From: Letharia columbiana
Taxonomy: Eukaryota > Ascomycota > Lecanoromycetes > Lecanorales > Parmeliaceae
Assembly (NCBI RefSeq): GCF_014066305.1
Contig: NW_023501075.1
Location: 415,679 to 479,678, forward strand
DNA length: 64,000 bases
Direction of reading: 5' to 3'
Position 1 is the first letter of the stretch. Every line of letters begins with the position of its first letter. The position numbers and the translations under genes were made by a program. The notes under the pieces are model-generated. The model was not told the origin of the DNA and did no database searches. It worked only from the letters and a program-made list of their open reading frames with translations. Of the stretch, positions 42,497 through 54,899 are shown in pieces.

Positions 42497-44833
42497 AGTC
42501 GTCGATAAAGACAGTGGCGAAAAGAAAAGCTGATTTGTTACATATGATCTAGAGGCGACCTGCCATCATTTCCAAGACCATCGGAGTACTGAAGAGAATG
42601 GCAGTATTGTCAACATCGAACTCTTCCGGGGAGACAATGCAAGGACTGAGGTATAGAGTCTTGAAAGGCTGAGAGACGGATCAAATCTCGCTGGTTTTCA
42701 CCGATCTCACGAATCTTGAACATTGTACCCTGTAGCGGCCTAGATGTCAATGTTAAGGGAGAAATTCCAATTGGTCGCAGCTGTTTTAGAGTTGTGAAAG
42801 CCATCATCTGGGGTGAGTTTTTTAGGGGCCGAAACATGCTTAGCGAGGGGGCGGATGGCCTATCGAGCCTTATTGGGCCTGAAGAGATTGCGAGGTCGCG
42901 GCGTAGCAGCCTTATTCACCATGCTCATTCCTCGTATTCAGGTTTGCTAGAACCAAAATTGTCGCCTCATCCTGGCTCTCAATCGAAATAAGTGGAAAAT
43001 ATCAGGTTTCCTTCTCGGGAACGAATAGCTAGGAGGATGCTGGAATTTGGAAATTCCAGTCTCTACTGTGAAAGGCCTGCGGAGCACTCGCGAAACGAGC
43101 AACGAGACTTTCATGCTGCGCTTCCGGAGTAGCAATAGATTCGGTAAGGAGACGCCTTTGATGAGATTGAGATCGAGGTGCTTCGACAAAGACATTTTCT
43201 CAAAGGAGTATCCAAAGTCTTAGGGTTTTCAGTACCAAACGAGGTCGACATCAATCACGAGACCTAGATAATGAGATCCTGTCGTTGTCTTCATGCACGA
43301 TCCCGATGTTGTAGCGGAGGAACATGTGGACGCCACCACATGGCTGATACTTCTTCTAGGAAGTATGAATGACGCCTGTAGTATGATGTAACACCTCTGA
43401 CAGTGGCCTCACTATTTGAGCGACGCGAGTAGTGGGGCGAGGGGCTGAGGTTACCTTCAATCGGCTATGAGTAGTTGAGTACCATCATTCCTTAGAATGG
43501 CCGGTGCTGGCCTTGGAATTTGGGTGGTGGGAGCTATCGGCAAAAAGTTATCCCTAACTGAAATTATATCCAGTGTCTACACTATACCCCCTTTTATCTT
43601 CTCACTCTACGGTCTTATAAGTGCGGCTAAGAACTTAAATGCTTACGCTTTGAATTCGAGTCTAGAAAAGTTAAGTGAGATATCTTAGTTTAGCTCTCAA
43701 ATGCCGGCCCTGGAACTAAGGTGGTGCTAATTGCCACTTAATCCCGGGAACTATCGGCAAGAAGTCATCCCTAACTGAAATCATATCCAGTACCCACACC
43801 GGGGGGGCTGTACTTACAAGGTTCTACGACGCCTCGCCCGCTCGCGACCTGGAAGTCGGCAATATCCATGTGCGTACTCCGAGATGACTCCAGCCACCAC
43901 TTCTATTTATAAATGTCACCCACTCTTCTTGGACCAGATTAGGTTTGGCCAAGATGCTTCAGACGTAAAAGTTTAATTCATTGTCAGATGCAGTTTCAAA
44001 CTCGCGAGTTGGACCGGCACAGATGGTGGATGACTGTTGCTGTCGCTGTTACTGACTTGTTCACCAAGTCGCTGACGTTATAGAAATCCCAGCCTCGCTT
44101 ATTGACACGTTGTTGAGGAGCCTAAGATTATTATAGGTCCGATATTCGACGTTACAATAAGGCCACCTAAATTTCGTAAGCGAAATTTGCTGATGCCCTC
44201 CAATCACTGTTATACTTACTTGTTCTCACTAGCGGTGATATCATCTCCTTAAAAGCCAACGTGGTCGTTCTCGGGAGAAACAAGTTCTTCATTTGCTGGA
44301 AATACTCCTTGCAATAAACAAGAAATGTCGTAGTCCCGAGGTGGCAGTCGACTTGCTTCCTGTGCGGCACTGCATCCAGACCTGTCCCATACAGTAGGTG
44401 CTGACAATTGTGATATCTGAAGCGGGACTACGGTACCAAAGGGTGAGAGTAGGCTGGTCTTTGGGTAGTAGCAGTCCTATAGGGCGTTTGGTTCACGTAT
44501 TATGTTTTCATTATGAGAAAGGCAAAGCAAAGAGAGTGAAAATAAGGTCATTGCAAATTGCTATTTTCACTATTTGAAATCTTCTGGTCATAGCTGTGGG
44601 AAAGCAATATAGGGCGAGTCACCCCAGAGGGCTGCGTAAATCAAACAATACTGAAAAGAAGCACATATTTCAAAACGGCGACAGAATCACTACGGAACGG
44701 TTCAAACACATCGTTTCGAAGAAGTCTCCAGACTTTCTGGAACAGCGCAATGAGAATTAGCACTATGTCAACAATTGCCAGTGCCCTTACAACAGGTCCT
44801 CAATTTTTGCAGTTTTTAGCCACTCATATGAGT
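42497..44833. other. Intergenic with a short repeated motif
   Basis: About 2.3 kb without a supported gene. The only structure is the pair of near-identical ~42-bp segments listed separately. Confidence 0.45.
43534..43790 (+). repeat. Direct repeat pair, ~42 bp, with RIP-type differences
   Basis: Copies at 43534-43575 and 43751-43790 start CTATCGGCAA and share TCCCTAACTGAAAT...ATCCAGT. The first copy has A or T where the second has G or C (TTATCC against TCATCC, ATTATA against ATCATA). Confidence 0.6.
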
Positions 44834-47647
44834 TCACCGATGTTTCTTCTGCTTAGAACGCATGGACCACCAAGTTGAAGAAGACGAAGTCCTCGAGGGT
44901 AATGAGCCGCTGGCAGAAGGCTGTCTACTGGCAGCACTGCTGCGCATGGCCTTTTGGTGCTTCGCCAACAGACTGGTGATTTCAGGAGACTTCCTTAATG
45001 CATGATTGGCTGCACCTAGTGCATCATGCCCGCACTTGTCTTTGGCGTCAGCATCCGCCCCAGCTTCCAGCAGTATGTGGACCATGTTCTCAAGTCTGGA
45101 CTCTATGGCCGCGTGCAGTGGCGTCCTCTCCGCGATATCTCTTGCTTCGAAATCTGCACCGGCGGCTAGCAAGAATGAGACCATCGAAATGTTCCCCTTT
45201 TCGATCGCATGGTGTAGAGGCGTCTTTTGGTAGCGACATCTAGCGTTGATGTCCGCGCCGTGAGTAAGCAGCATCTGTGCGACGCCCTGACCGACCCGAT
45301 TCACCATAACCCGATGCAAGGGTTTCCATCCAAATTCGTCTCCAGTGTCGACATTTGCGCCGCTCTTCAGCAGAAATTCAACAATAGCCTCATGATTACC
45401 CTCGGCAGCGCAGATCAAGGGCGTACCGCTGTTAGGACTCCTAGCTTCAATATCGGCACCTTTTTCAATGAGCAAGCGCACCATTGCTTCTTGACCCTTG
45501 GTAGCCGACCGTAAGAGAGCAGTCCAGCCCATGTCAGCATCAGAGGCATCGACTTCATCGTAGTCGTCTACGTCACTGCCTAGTCGAGCTAGTGGATGCT
45601 TCTTGGGCGAGAACTCCTTAGGACTTCTCGATTCGATATCAGCACCCTTCGCTAGAACCGCCTTCACCGTGGGAATGTTGAACATGTCCGCTGCTCTGTG
45701 TAATATGGTCCACCCGGCTGTTGTTGCGTCGACTTGGGCACCTTTCCTAAGGAGTAGCTCCACAATGGACAAGTATCCATGATTCACAGCGTGCATGAGA
45801 GGCGTTATCTGATCGGCGCATCTTGCTTCGACGTTGGCACCTCTTTGGAGCATCAATTGAACTAGCTCCTCATCCCCAGTTGTAACCGCAGATATAAGCG
45901 GCGTCTCCCCAGACTTCGTTGGCGCGTTGATGCTCGAAGGATCGACCCAAACGTCCGGCGCCCACCTCAAATGGGATTGATTGACTGGGTGTACTTCGTC
46001 TAGTTGAGGTTGCAATGGCATACTACGTCTTTCTGACTTCTCAGGCACTTCTGGTGCGGCGCTCTCCGCTCGGTAGACTTTTCGTAGAGCCTCGGCCGTT
46101 TCTGTCTTATGCTGCAGTTCGTAGACACGAACGAGTAGCTTGACGGACTCAACGAGTAGCCTATCGTCCTTATCCAGCGATCTCTGCCTGCCCAGGTATG
46201 CTCTCTTGGCAAATTTCTCAGCTTCTACTAATCTGCCCTTCTCCTGGTAGATCTCAGCCAAACAATGATAAAGCCTCCATTTCCTATCAGTCTCGCCTTT
46301 CTCTTGCATCAATAAACGATTTACAAGCGACTTCGCCTTGTCCATCTTCTTTTGTTTCATGTAAAGATCCGCTAGGATTTCGTGCATTTCAGTCTGGTTG
46401 TCATAGGGTATCCCTAACTTTCTTTCCCTCTCTGTCAGATACTCCATTGCTCTGCGATGCGTTTGTTCTGCCAGTTGGTAGTCACCCGCTTGCTTTTGAT
46501 TATTGACTTCCTGTCGTACAGAGAAAATGAGTTCTGAATAGACCTCTGGAGGAAACCTGTCTTCAAACTCAGGCTCTGGATCGAAGATGGAATCGCGATC
46601 AGAATCCGAGCTACCACGATGCTTTGCGTTAATGTCGTCCAAGTGCAACACGATCGGCGCTTCCACTGAAGGCTTGGTATTCTTCGGTTGATGAGCCACA
46701 ACTGCTTGTCTCTGAATGGCAGGTTTTGGAATTCCGTTTGGTGCTTCCAGTAGCTGCTTCCTCTTTTGCAATCTTGGATCCTCAGGTGGCTGTAAATCCT
46801 CTTGTCTCTGCTTTTCTTGGTTCGATGCAGCTGAAATCAATTCTTCAGCTGGTGAACCTGGCAACTCGCATGGCAATTGCCTAAACGGTGATTGGACATT
46901 CTCGTGCACTGTTGTGGTCGTAACATTCATGATGACCTCGGCCGAGAAAACACAACTGTCAACATCGTAAAGGAAGGTCTCCTCTTCCACGGCACTGTGT
47001 TGAGTGATGTTCATACCAAGACCCTTTCGGCACGATACTGAGTCCTTCAGACTCTGGATTGCCTCGGATAAGTCCTTGTGTTGAAAGTAGATGCCGTCTT
47101 GTGGGAGCTGACTCTTCCACTGATAAACTCTGTGCAATGTCAGCAGTGTCTCTGAGGTGTGCTTTTTCCTCCTTAGTGGTTACAATTTGACGGTCTGCAG
47201 TGACATTTGTAGTGTTTGTATGTAGAAGCCAATCCTTGCCCTGAGCGCCAGCATTTCCGAACTTTCCATGTTCCTGAGGGCTTCTTTCAAGTCATCCTGT
47301 GAATCAGCCTGACCGACTTTCGGTCGCAAGGTTGCAAGGATATCGCAAAGTCGAGAGAGTGTCGTCCGGCATTTGGCAAGTAGGACCTCTACGCTGGTAA
47401 AATGCTGCTCCTCAAACGCCATCCGCGGCAACTTGGCTTTGAACACTCTGTCAATCAGATCTAGGAACTTCCGAAGCGTCCGCACTTCATCGCAGAAAGC
47501 CTTTACGTCGTTGGCAGCATTCACGAAGTTCCGCAGCGTTTCAAGTATAACATCACACAGGTGCGCGATGGCTGGATCGCCGACCATTGGTGGGGATTCC
47601 ATGACGATGAGAGTCATCGAGACGAGTATTGTTTTGTTGTTGTGCAA
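44834..47647 (-). CDS. TPR-ankyrin protein with STAND-like helical N-terminal domain, about 919 aa
   Basis: Exon 1 (47647-47184) and exon 2 (47129-44834) are joined by a 54-nt GT-AG intron (branch-like GCTGAC), phase 2, reading SLQTVKLVYQWKSQL. Residues 1-155 form a helical domain (IAHLCDVILETLRNFVNAAN, FCDEVRTLRKFLDLIDRVF) of the type that precedes effector or repeat domains in fungal STAND-like proteins. After a disordered linker come TPR-like helical repeats (AGDYQLAEQTHRRAMEYL, MDKAKSLVNRLLMQEKG, GRLVEAEKFAKRAYLG). About eight ankyrin repeats follow at roughly residues 560-870 (SGETPLISAVTTGDEELVQL, GTPLICAAEGNHEAIVEFLL, RTPLHAAIESRLENMVHILL), then a Ser-rich basic tail. No NACHT or NB-ARC NTPase is present. 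This suggests a scaffold or recognition protein. ATG 47602 is an equally good start. Confidence 0.85.
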
Positions 47648-48064
47648 TAGATGAAAGGGCGGGTTTTAGGTGAAGTGTCCGGTCTGACGATGAGGCTTGC
47701 AGCGGGCTACGTATGCTTACATCTGCAAGGCCGCCCAGCCACCTTCCTAAATCGGAATCTTGCAGAACACTGCCTTGGCGAAGCCATTTACCTCTACAGT
47801 GCTATTGATAGACCACCGCTATAGGAGGCTATGAGTGCCTCGCCAGATATAAAGGAAGCGCTTTCGAAGGCTAGCTACCAAATCTACAATTTCACATCGC
47901 TTGCTACGCTAACTCAAATCATGAAGGTCTCTGAAACTTGTATAGTGGGCGTAAAACCACATTCCTGCGTAGTACGTAATAGCGGAAGGCCCATGGTAGT
48001 ACCTCGGTGACCTGGTATCGCATGTGTTGACGAGTTGGAACTGCGACTTGATCCCACATGTCAG

Positions 48065-50246
48065 CTATGCGTCACCCAAACATCTATAAGGCAATGAGTT
48101 ACATATGTAGTCCAATTCTTCAAGCGTCCTTTGTTTAGTCTCTGGTACCCAAAGAAATATCATGATCAGAGCTATCACGTTGAGGCCACTACCACTGATG
48201 ATTAGCACAACCTTTGGTAGAAAGAGGTCGGTTGCTATCTCACGCAAAGAAGCCCACGGCACCGGCTGCGCCAAAAACAGCTACCATACGTGGGAAGACG
48301 AGGGTCAAGATTCCAGCGAAAAAAAGATTGACCGCAACAGATAGACTCATCCCGACCTCTAGTTCCGGTTAGTAGGAACATGACTGAAAGGGGAAATGTC
48401 TCTCGTACCGCGATGGAACAGAGGAAACGCTTCGGCGGAGTAGGTGAAGGGAACCGGCCCCTCACCAGGCGAATAGAAGGCAGTGAAAAGGTAAATGAAA
48501 AGCGCGAGTACAGGTAGATGCGCGGGGCTCTTATTTGGTATCTTGAAGCAGAATGCGGCGGCCAGCAGAGTCCAGGCCATATTGGGGAAGGTGACGAGTA
48601 GCAGAGCACGGCGCCCGAACGTGTCGATTGTTGGGACTGCTGGCCAGGCAAAGCTATGAGATGTCAGCCACTCTGCTGACAAGTGTGCGCGACCCTAGGG
48701 TTTACTTGCACGAAATTTATCAGTCCGAACCCCCAAGAAAAAAAGAGGGCAGATCTTTTACTCGCATGTGCGTCTTTGAAGAGGGTGGCTGCGTAGAAAG
48801 CCATGATGTTAACTACCGCGATGTTAGTAACTTTCGTAGAGGTATCATGAGAGCTAGTGAGCTCACTTCCACACATTTGCTGCGCGATCATGACTACGAA
48901 AGCAGCCAATGTCGCACGCCTTACTCGGGCAATGGTAAATAGTTGTACGAATCGAGCCAGATATCTACCCCTGTTGGTGAAGTGCTCTTTACCATTTTCG
49001 AGGTTCATCTTCTGGATGTCTCCATCTCCTAGCATAATCTCCTCGAGTCTCACCTGAGCATGTATGTAGTATAGATCGCGAGCGGCCTGAAGGGGAGTAT
49101 TTCGCAGGCGTTGGAGGGATCGAAAAGCATCGTTGTAGCGATGTTTTTTGATGTACCAACGAGGCGATTCTGTTTAGTGTAAGCCGTTGACTCGGACCTA
49201 TACGCAGGCATGTTACCGGGGCATAGATATATTCCAATGAGTAACGGAACCGTCGGAATGAACGCAGACCCGAGCTGTAAGCGCCACGCGATCTTTCCAA
49301 CTTGGTACACTGCCAGATTGGCAGACGAGCCCCTATCGATACCGAGTCAGCGAAAGCGCCGCCCAGGAATTATCTCAAAATCTAACATGAAGATTCCAAA
49401 GGAGACCCATAGTTGCCAGCCCATGACTAAACTCCCTCTAATGGAAGCAGGCGAATTCTCAGCAGCAAACACCGGAATTGTTGATGCCTTGGTCCCAATC
49501 CCAATACCGAGTAACAAACGACAGGCAAACAGCTGTTGCCATGTTTGGGTGAATGCAGAGCCTATGACAGACGTCAAGCAGAAGATTGCCGAGACGAATA
49601 TTGTTCCTCTTCGCCCGATACGATGGTTCAATGGATGAGAAAACCAACAGCCTCTGGCCGCAGATGTGGTTAGTGGTGGGCAGCGAATTTAGAGGCATTT
49701 CCCTACATGAATGCAGCCGCAAAGTAGGGAGCCGCATTGACCAGCCCAAATAACCAAGCGCCACTGCTGCTGCTGCCTGCTGTGGTGTCGAGGCCAAAGA
49801 CGCTCGGCCAGTCGAGGTTGGCTCCATTCGACCCTGTCTGGTCCCATCCCCTTAAAGATGTTCCTATCAGCAACCCACTATCCCTTGTGCAAAGATATGG
49901 TCCAAGCTCACTGTACTGCAGCACCGACAGAGCAAGTGATGATTGTAAGGTATAGTGCTATTGGCTGCTTGAATCGACGATATTCCTCGTCTCGCAGCGC
50001 TTGCTTTTCTGTCTCCGTTATCCCTCGTATCGCCTCGTAAAATCTTGGATCCTTGGCAACCTGTGCGCCCTTTTTCAATAGTTCGACATGCTCCTCGAGA
50101 TGATTCGCGCGGGCGAAGTCACGGACGTCTCGTAGGAGTTGCTCGGGCGTAAGGTGCGCAAGTGGATTTTCGATACTGCCGTGATGGAGAGCTAGTAAGT
50201 AAGGATACACATGTTTGGGATAGTTGCACATACAGAGCCTCAACAT
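48065..50246 (-). CDS. MFS sugar transporter, 583 aa, nine exons
   Basis: Exons are 50246-49912, 49850-49707, 49653-49387, 49332-49217, 49169-48867, 48812-48710, 48653-48409, 48358-48244 and 48188-48065, summing to 1752 nt with every phase consistent. Introns are 47-61 nt; intron 6 (48709-48654) is GC-AG with donor GCAAGT. The product has a ~90-residue cytosolic N-terminus, then about 12 membrane segments with the sugar-porter marks NHRIGRRGT (loop 2-3), [31 protein letters not shown] (split by intron 4), [11 protein letters not shown] and the terminal [12 protein letters not shown]. The N-terminal form with [12 protein letters not shown] is common in fungal sugar/polyol transporters; the substrate cannot be told. 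A 42-nt in-frame segment after MLRL with GTATGT...TACTAG ends may be an extra intron. Confidence 0.9.
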
Positions 50247-51244
50247 TTCTATTCAAGTCAACATGAGCCAGGCCGTCTTCAGCGGACCGAGTCGCCTGCG
50301 CAAAGGATTGTCAGCCTATACGCAAAGGAAAATAAAGGCGAGGGAAATGAGTTCCTGTACGTACGTATATTCTGCTGGTCAAACCGAAAGACTCTTTGTG
50401 CTCATCCATCTTGGCGGTGAGTTCCAGGCAAAGGGTGTCGAAGTGTAGCGTTGTCGAGATGAGATGAAAGTCAACGAAATCGTGGGAGCATGTTTCGGTG
50501 TGATATTTCAGCCTCGTCAGATCTTTCAGCCTTGTCAACCCCGCTCAGCTGGGAATGTTTCCGACGATGTAGGTGAGATGGTGGATGCAGGGTAGTCATG
50601 ATTGGGTGCATAGCCGCATCAACCCCCCTCCATCGTCTAAAGTTTCGCTTTTCGTTTCCGTTCCTAAGCACGTAATCTTTCCATTGTAACCTCGTCTTTT
50701 GTGATTGAGATGCATGTCCTATCGTTTCCGCCACCATCACGGCCTGAATCAAGCAAGCAACTTGTTGGTAGGCTTGCTGCATGAAAAAAGTGGTAGCATA
50801 TTGACAAGAAACGAAAACGAAAATTTACCCAGCTGGGTACTTGCGCTTGGGCCTACCCTATCAACGTGATTTTGTTTATTGGGATGTCCATCCCAGCTGC
50901 AGCTTGATGCACAGAACGGCCGAGATTACTGTGAAGGGCTAGATCGTCGCGCCCATCGTCTTGATCACAACGAAAAGGCCACAGGACCAGAAGACAATGC
51001 CCCAATCTTCGGTGCTGGCGGACAGATTCTAGATGCAGATTCGTTCTACTATGTTTTCCGTTATTTCCTCGTTTGCAGACAGTAAACTCAGACTCTCAGT
51101 GTTCTGGGCCTCTCAACTCGGTAAAGGTCGGACGGTCTGTCCTGCCCATACGCATATGCTCCTTATACCGAAAAGGGTTTCGAGTCTCGCATCAACTCTG
51201 GTATGCTAAGATCGAATTGATCATTTGAATTGAACCGCCTATTA
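50247..51244. other. Intergenic up to the AT-rich boundary
   Basis: No supported gene; composition is normal until about 51245, where it becomes AT-rich within about 100 bp. Confidence 0.5.
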
Positions 51245-51844
51245 AAGGGCGTCTCCAGTGATTTTAATCGAGAATATTTCTCCGAAGTTTTACCGTTCCG
51301 TTTCAAGAATAAGAACTCGCGTATCTTTTCTAGAAATAGATAGCTACTACGCGTATAGCCTCTATTTAATAGACGTATAGTCTCTATTTATTAGACGTAC
51401 AGCCCCTCTAATCGAATTAGCGGCCGCGCGGAAGCTAATAGATACTAATCGAAAATAGTAAAGAACTCGTATCTAGTCTCTTCGAGATTTTTATAAAGAT
51501 ACTTAATAATAATAAAGTAAGTCTCTTTATATCTCTCTCTATAGATTTATAATATTAGATAATTTTAATTCGTCGATTAATAAGATTTTTAAATAATTTC
51601 TCTATGGCGATAGCTGATTAACTAGCTACTCTCTATACTTACTATTAAAAATACGCTTATTATACTTAAATATCTACTATCTATTAACTAGCTAATCTTT
51701 TTATATCTGAAATATATTAAATATAGTCTTATTATTCTATATATAGATCTATATAATATTATCTTACTATTTTTATACGAGTAAAGATTTATAAATTAAA
51801 TTTATAATTTTTTTTTTAATTAAAACTATTAAGTAAGTAGATAA

Positions 51845-51905
51845 GCGATCTTTAATAAGCGAACTTTAATAAGCGAACTTTAATAAGCGAACTTTGATAA
51901 GCGAT
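51845..51905 (+). repeat. 14-bp tandem repeat
   Basis: About four units of AATAAGCGAACTTT, the outer ones diverged. Confidence 0.75.
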
Positions 51906-52030
51906 ATTTGAATTTCTTATACTTTAATAATTATAAGACTAAACTTCGAAATTCTTAAAAATTCGAAAAGTACAAATAGCGCTTTAAAATTTAAAAAAAA
52001 ATCTCTAAAGTTTTAATAGAAAATAAAAAA
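51880..52030 (-). repeat. Inverted copy of segments at 61170-61320 and 61365-61510
   Basis: Read in reverse complement, it shares the order TTCTATTAAAA, then TAAAGCG, then ATTTTTAAG, then TCTTATAATTATT, then TTAAAGTT with both right-hand segments. All copies are mutated, so identity is moderate. Confidence 0.5.
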
Positions 52031-53411
52031 GTAATTCTATATATTAATAATATATATCTATTTTTTTAATAAGAGAGATATAAGAGAGCGAGATTTTAAT
52101 AATTATAAATGCTAATTTATTTATTAACGATAATTTAGTCGATTTAATTAAAGAGCGTAGCGAATTTAAATTAATAATTAATTATATATATAAATTTAAG
52201 ATTTTTAAGCTTAGCTCTATCTTATTCTTTTATATATATTAATAATATTATCTCGTTATTCTTCTCTTATAATTTATCTAGCTTACTTATCTTATTACTC
52301 TTTTTATATAATATTTAATTATTAAAATAGCTATTATAGCGATCGTAAACTCTCTTACTATAACGCTTATAGTATAGAAATAAATATAGAGATAGAGATA
52401 GATATAGATATATATAGTAAGATATTCGTTTAATTATCAAAAGATAAATCTAGAGTTATTATTATTAAGTAAGATATATAAATAAACGATAGAGTAGAAG
52501 TTAATTCTATTACTATATTCTATTATAAAGATATTTAACTCTAAAATACTAGATACGAGTTCTTTATTATTTTTAATTAGATTTCGTTAGCTTTTATACG
52601 TAATTATTAATTTAATTAAAGAAATTATATATCTAGTAAATATAAGACTATATATCTATTAAATTAGAGTTATACGTTTATTAAATAAAAACTATACGCG
52701 TAATAGCTATTTAGAAATAATTTTAAGAATAAGAACTTATATCTAATTAGACGAGCGAAGAGATTAAAGTTATAGCGACGAATATATAAGACTTAGAAAA
52801 AAAAAATTTTAGATTTTTATTTTATTATTTTACGCTTTTTTATAATAATATTAAGATTTAAAAGTATAAAAATAAATATATTAAATCTAATAGCGTTCTC
52901 GATTTTTAATTATCTAATTTTAGTTCTTCTTTATATATTATTTTATTTAAAATCTTTAAATAATCTATAATCGCGATATTAAAATCTATAAATTATATTT
53001 ATTTTAATATATTTTATAAGTTTAAGTTTATAAATTAATTTTATAAAAAGAAATTAATTTTTAAATCTAATTTCGAGATTAAATTCTAATTTCGAGATTA
53101 AATTTACTCTCGAAGAGTAAAAATACTTTAATTTAAGATTTACTTAGAACTATAAGATCGAATTTTATAAATTATAAAATATTATAAAATATAAAATATA
53201 TTCTATAATTAATAGAAATAAGAGAAGTTATATTAATAATAAGTTTATAAGAATTTAATTAACTTTAAATTAATTTAGATTTAATTAATAAGAAGTTAAT
53301 TATAATATCTATTATAGTTTATTTATATTAATTATTATTATTATTATAATTTATTAAATTTTTATAATTTTTATAATTTTACGATTATTAGAATTTTAGA
53401 ATTTTAGAATT

Positions 53412-53559
53412 CTTTAATTAGTATATATAAAGAATAAGATAGAGTTAAATTAGAAAATCTTAAATTTATATATATAGCTAATTATAAATTCGAGATTATT
53501 ATATTTTTTAACTAGACTAACTAAGTTAGCTCGCTAGCTCTCTCGAGCTTTCTTATTAA
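53412..53559 (+). repeat. Direct repeat, second copy at 60985-61129
   Basis: Both copies share TATATAAAGAATAA-type sequence, then TCTTAAA, AGCTAATTATA-type, and end CTAAGTTA.CTCGCTA.CTCTC. Differences are of C/T and G/A type. Confidence 0.6.
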
Positions 53560-54266
53560 AAATTTATATATAGAAGTTTTATACTCTAAAATAATTAGCT
53601 TTTTACGAATATTATTTCTTTATAATTTCGTAAATTATAGAGCTCGCTTTACGCTTTCTAACGCTATAAAAATTATAAAGTTTAATCTACTATTAATAAA
53701 TTAGATAAATATTTAAATATAATAGTTATAGTAGTTATATTAAACGCGTTCGAGATCGAATAATAATTCTTTCATCTATTTATATAACTATTCTTCTTCT
53801 ATAATTCTATTAATTTACTAATTATAAATAAATTCGCCCTCGATATCTCTCGTCTAAATATTACTAAGTATCTAAGATATATATCTCTTTTACTTATCTT
53901 TTAAATTCTCTATTAATACTTCTAAATTATCTCTCGACGAATTCGCTATTATTAATAATCGAGGCTATAAGCGAGCTTAACTATCTACTACTACTTATAA
54001 ACGCGTTAAAAGACTTTTTAAAAGAGTTTAAACGAATATATTCTTCTCTATATACTTCTTTTAAGCTAGCGATAATATCTTTTAATCTAGCGATATTATC
54101 TTTTAAGACGCGTCTTCCTCTCTTATTTATTCTTTACTACTTTATTTTAAAGTCTCTTAACGCGTATTAGATTTTAAATATTATTAAGAAGAAGCTTCTA
54201 AAAATATAACAATTATATTAAACGCGTTTAAGATCTATCTCTATTATATTAAGTAATATTAAGAAG

Positions 54267-54612
54267 TAAGAGAAGAAACTATAATAGATAAATACGAAGA
54301 ATATTATAGAGAATATTACGAAGAATATTATAGAGAATACTATAAAGAAATTAAGCGATAATAAGATTATTATTATTAAGAATATAACTTAACTCTTTAA
54401 GATTTTATATTATATTAATTATTTACTTAATTAGCTACTTAGCTAATTACTTAATTTAATACTCTATAAAAGAAGAAATAAGAGAAGAAACTATAATAGA
54501 TAAATGCGAAGAATATTACGAAGAAATTAAGCGATAATAAGATTATTATCGTTAAGAATACGACTTAGCTCTTTAAGATTTCACGTTATATTAGTTATTT
54601 ACTTAGTTAATT
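54267..54612 (+). repeat. Tandem direct duplication (units ~54267-54425 and ~54477-54612)
   Basis: Both units start AGAGAAGAAACTATAATAGA, pass through GAAGAATATTACGAAG and AAATTAAGCGATAATAAG, and end near TTATTTACTTA. The units are about 210 bp apart. Confidence 0.7.
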
Positions 54613-54647
54613 ATTTAGTAAGAAGAATATATTATAATTTAATAATT

Positions 54648-54890
<243 letters not shown>

Positions 54891-54899
54891 TTTTTTTAT

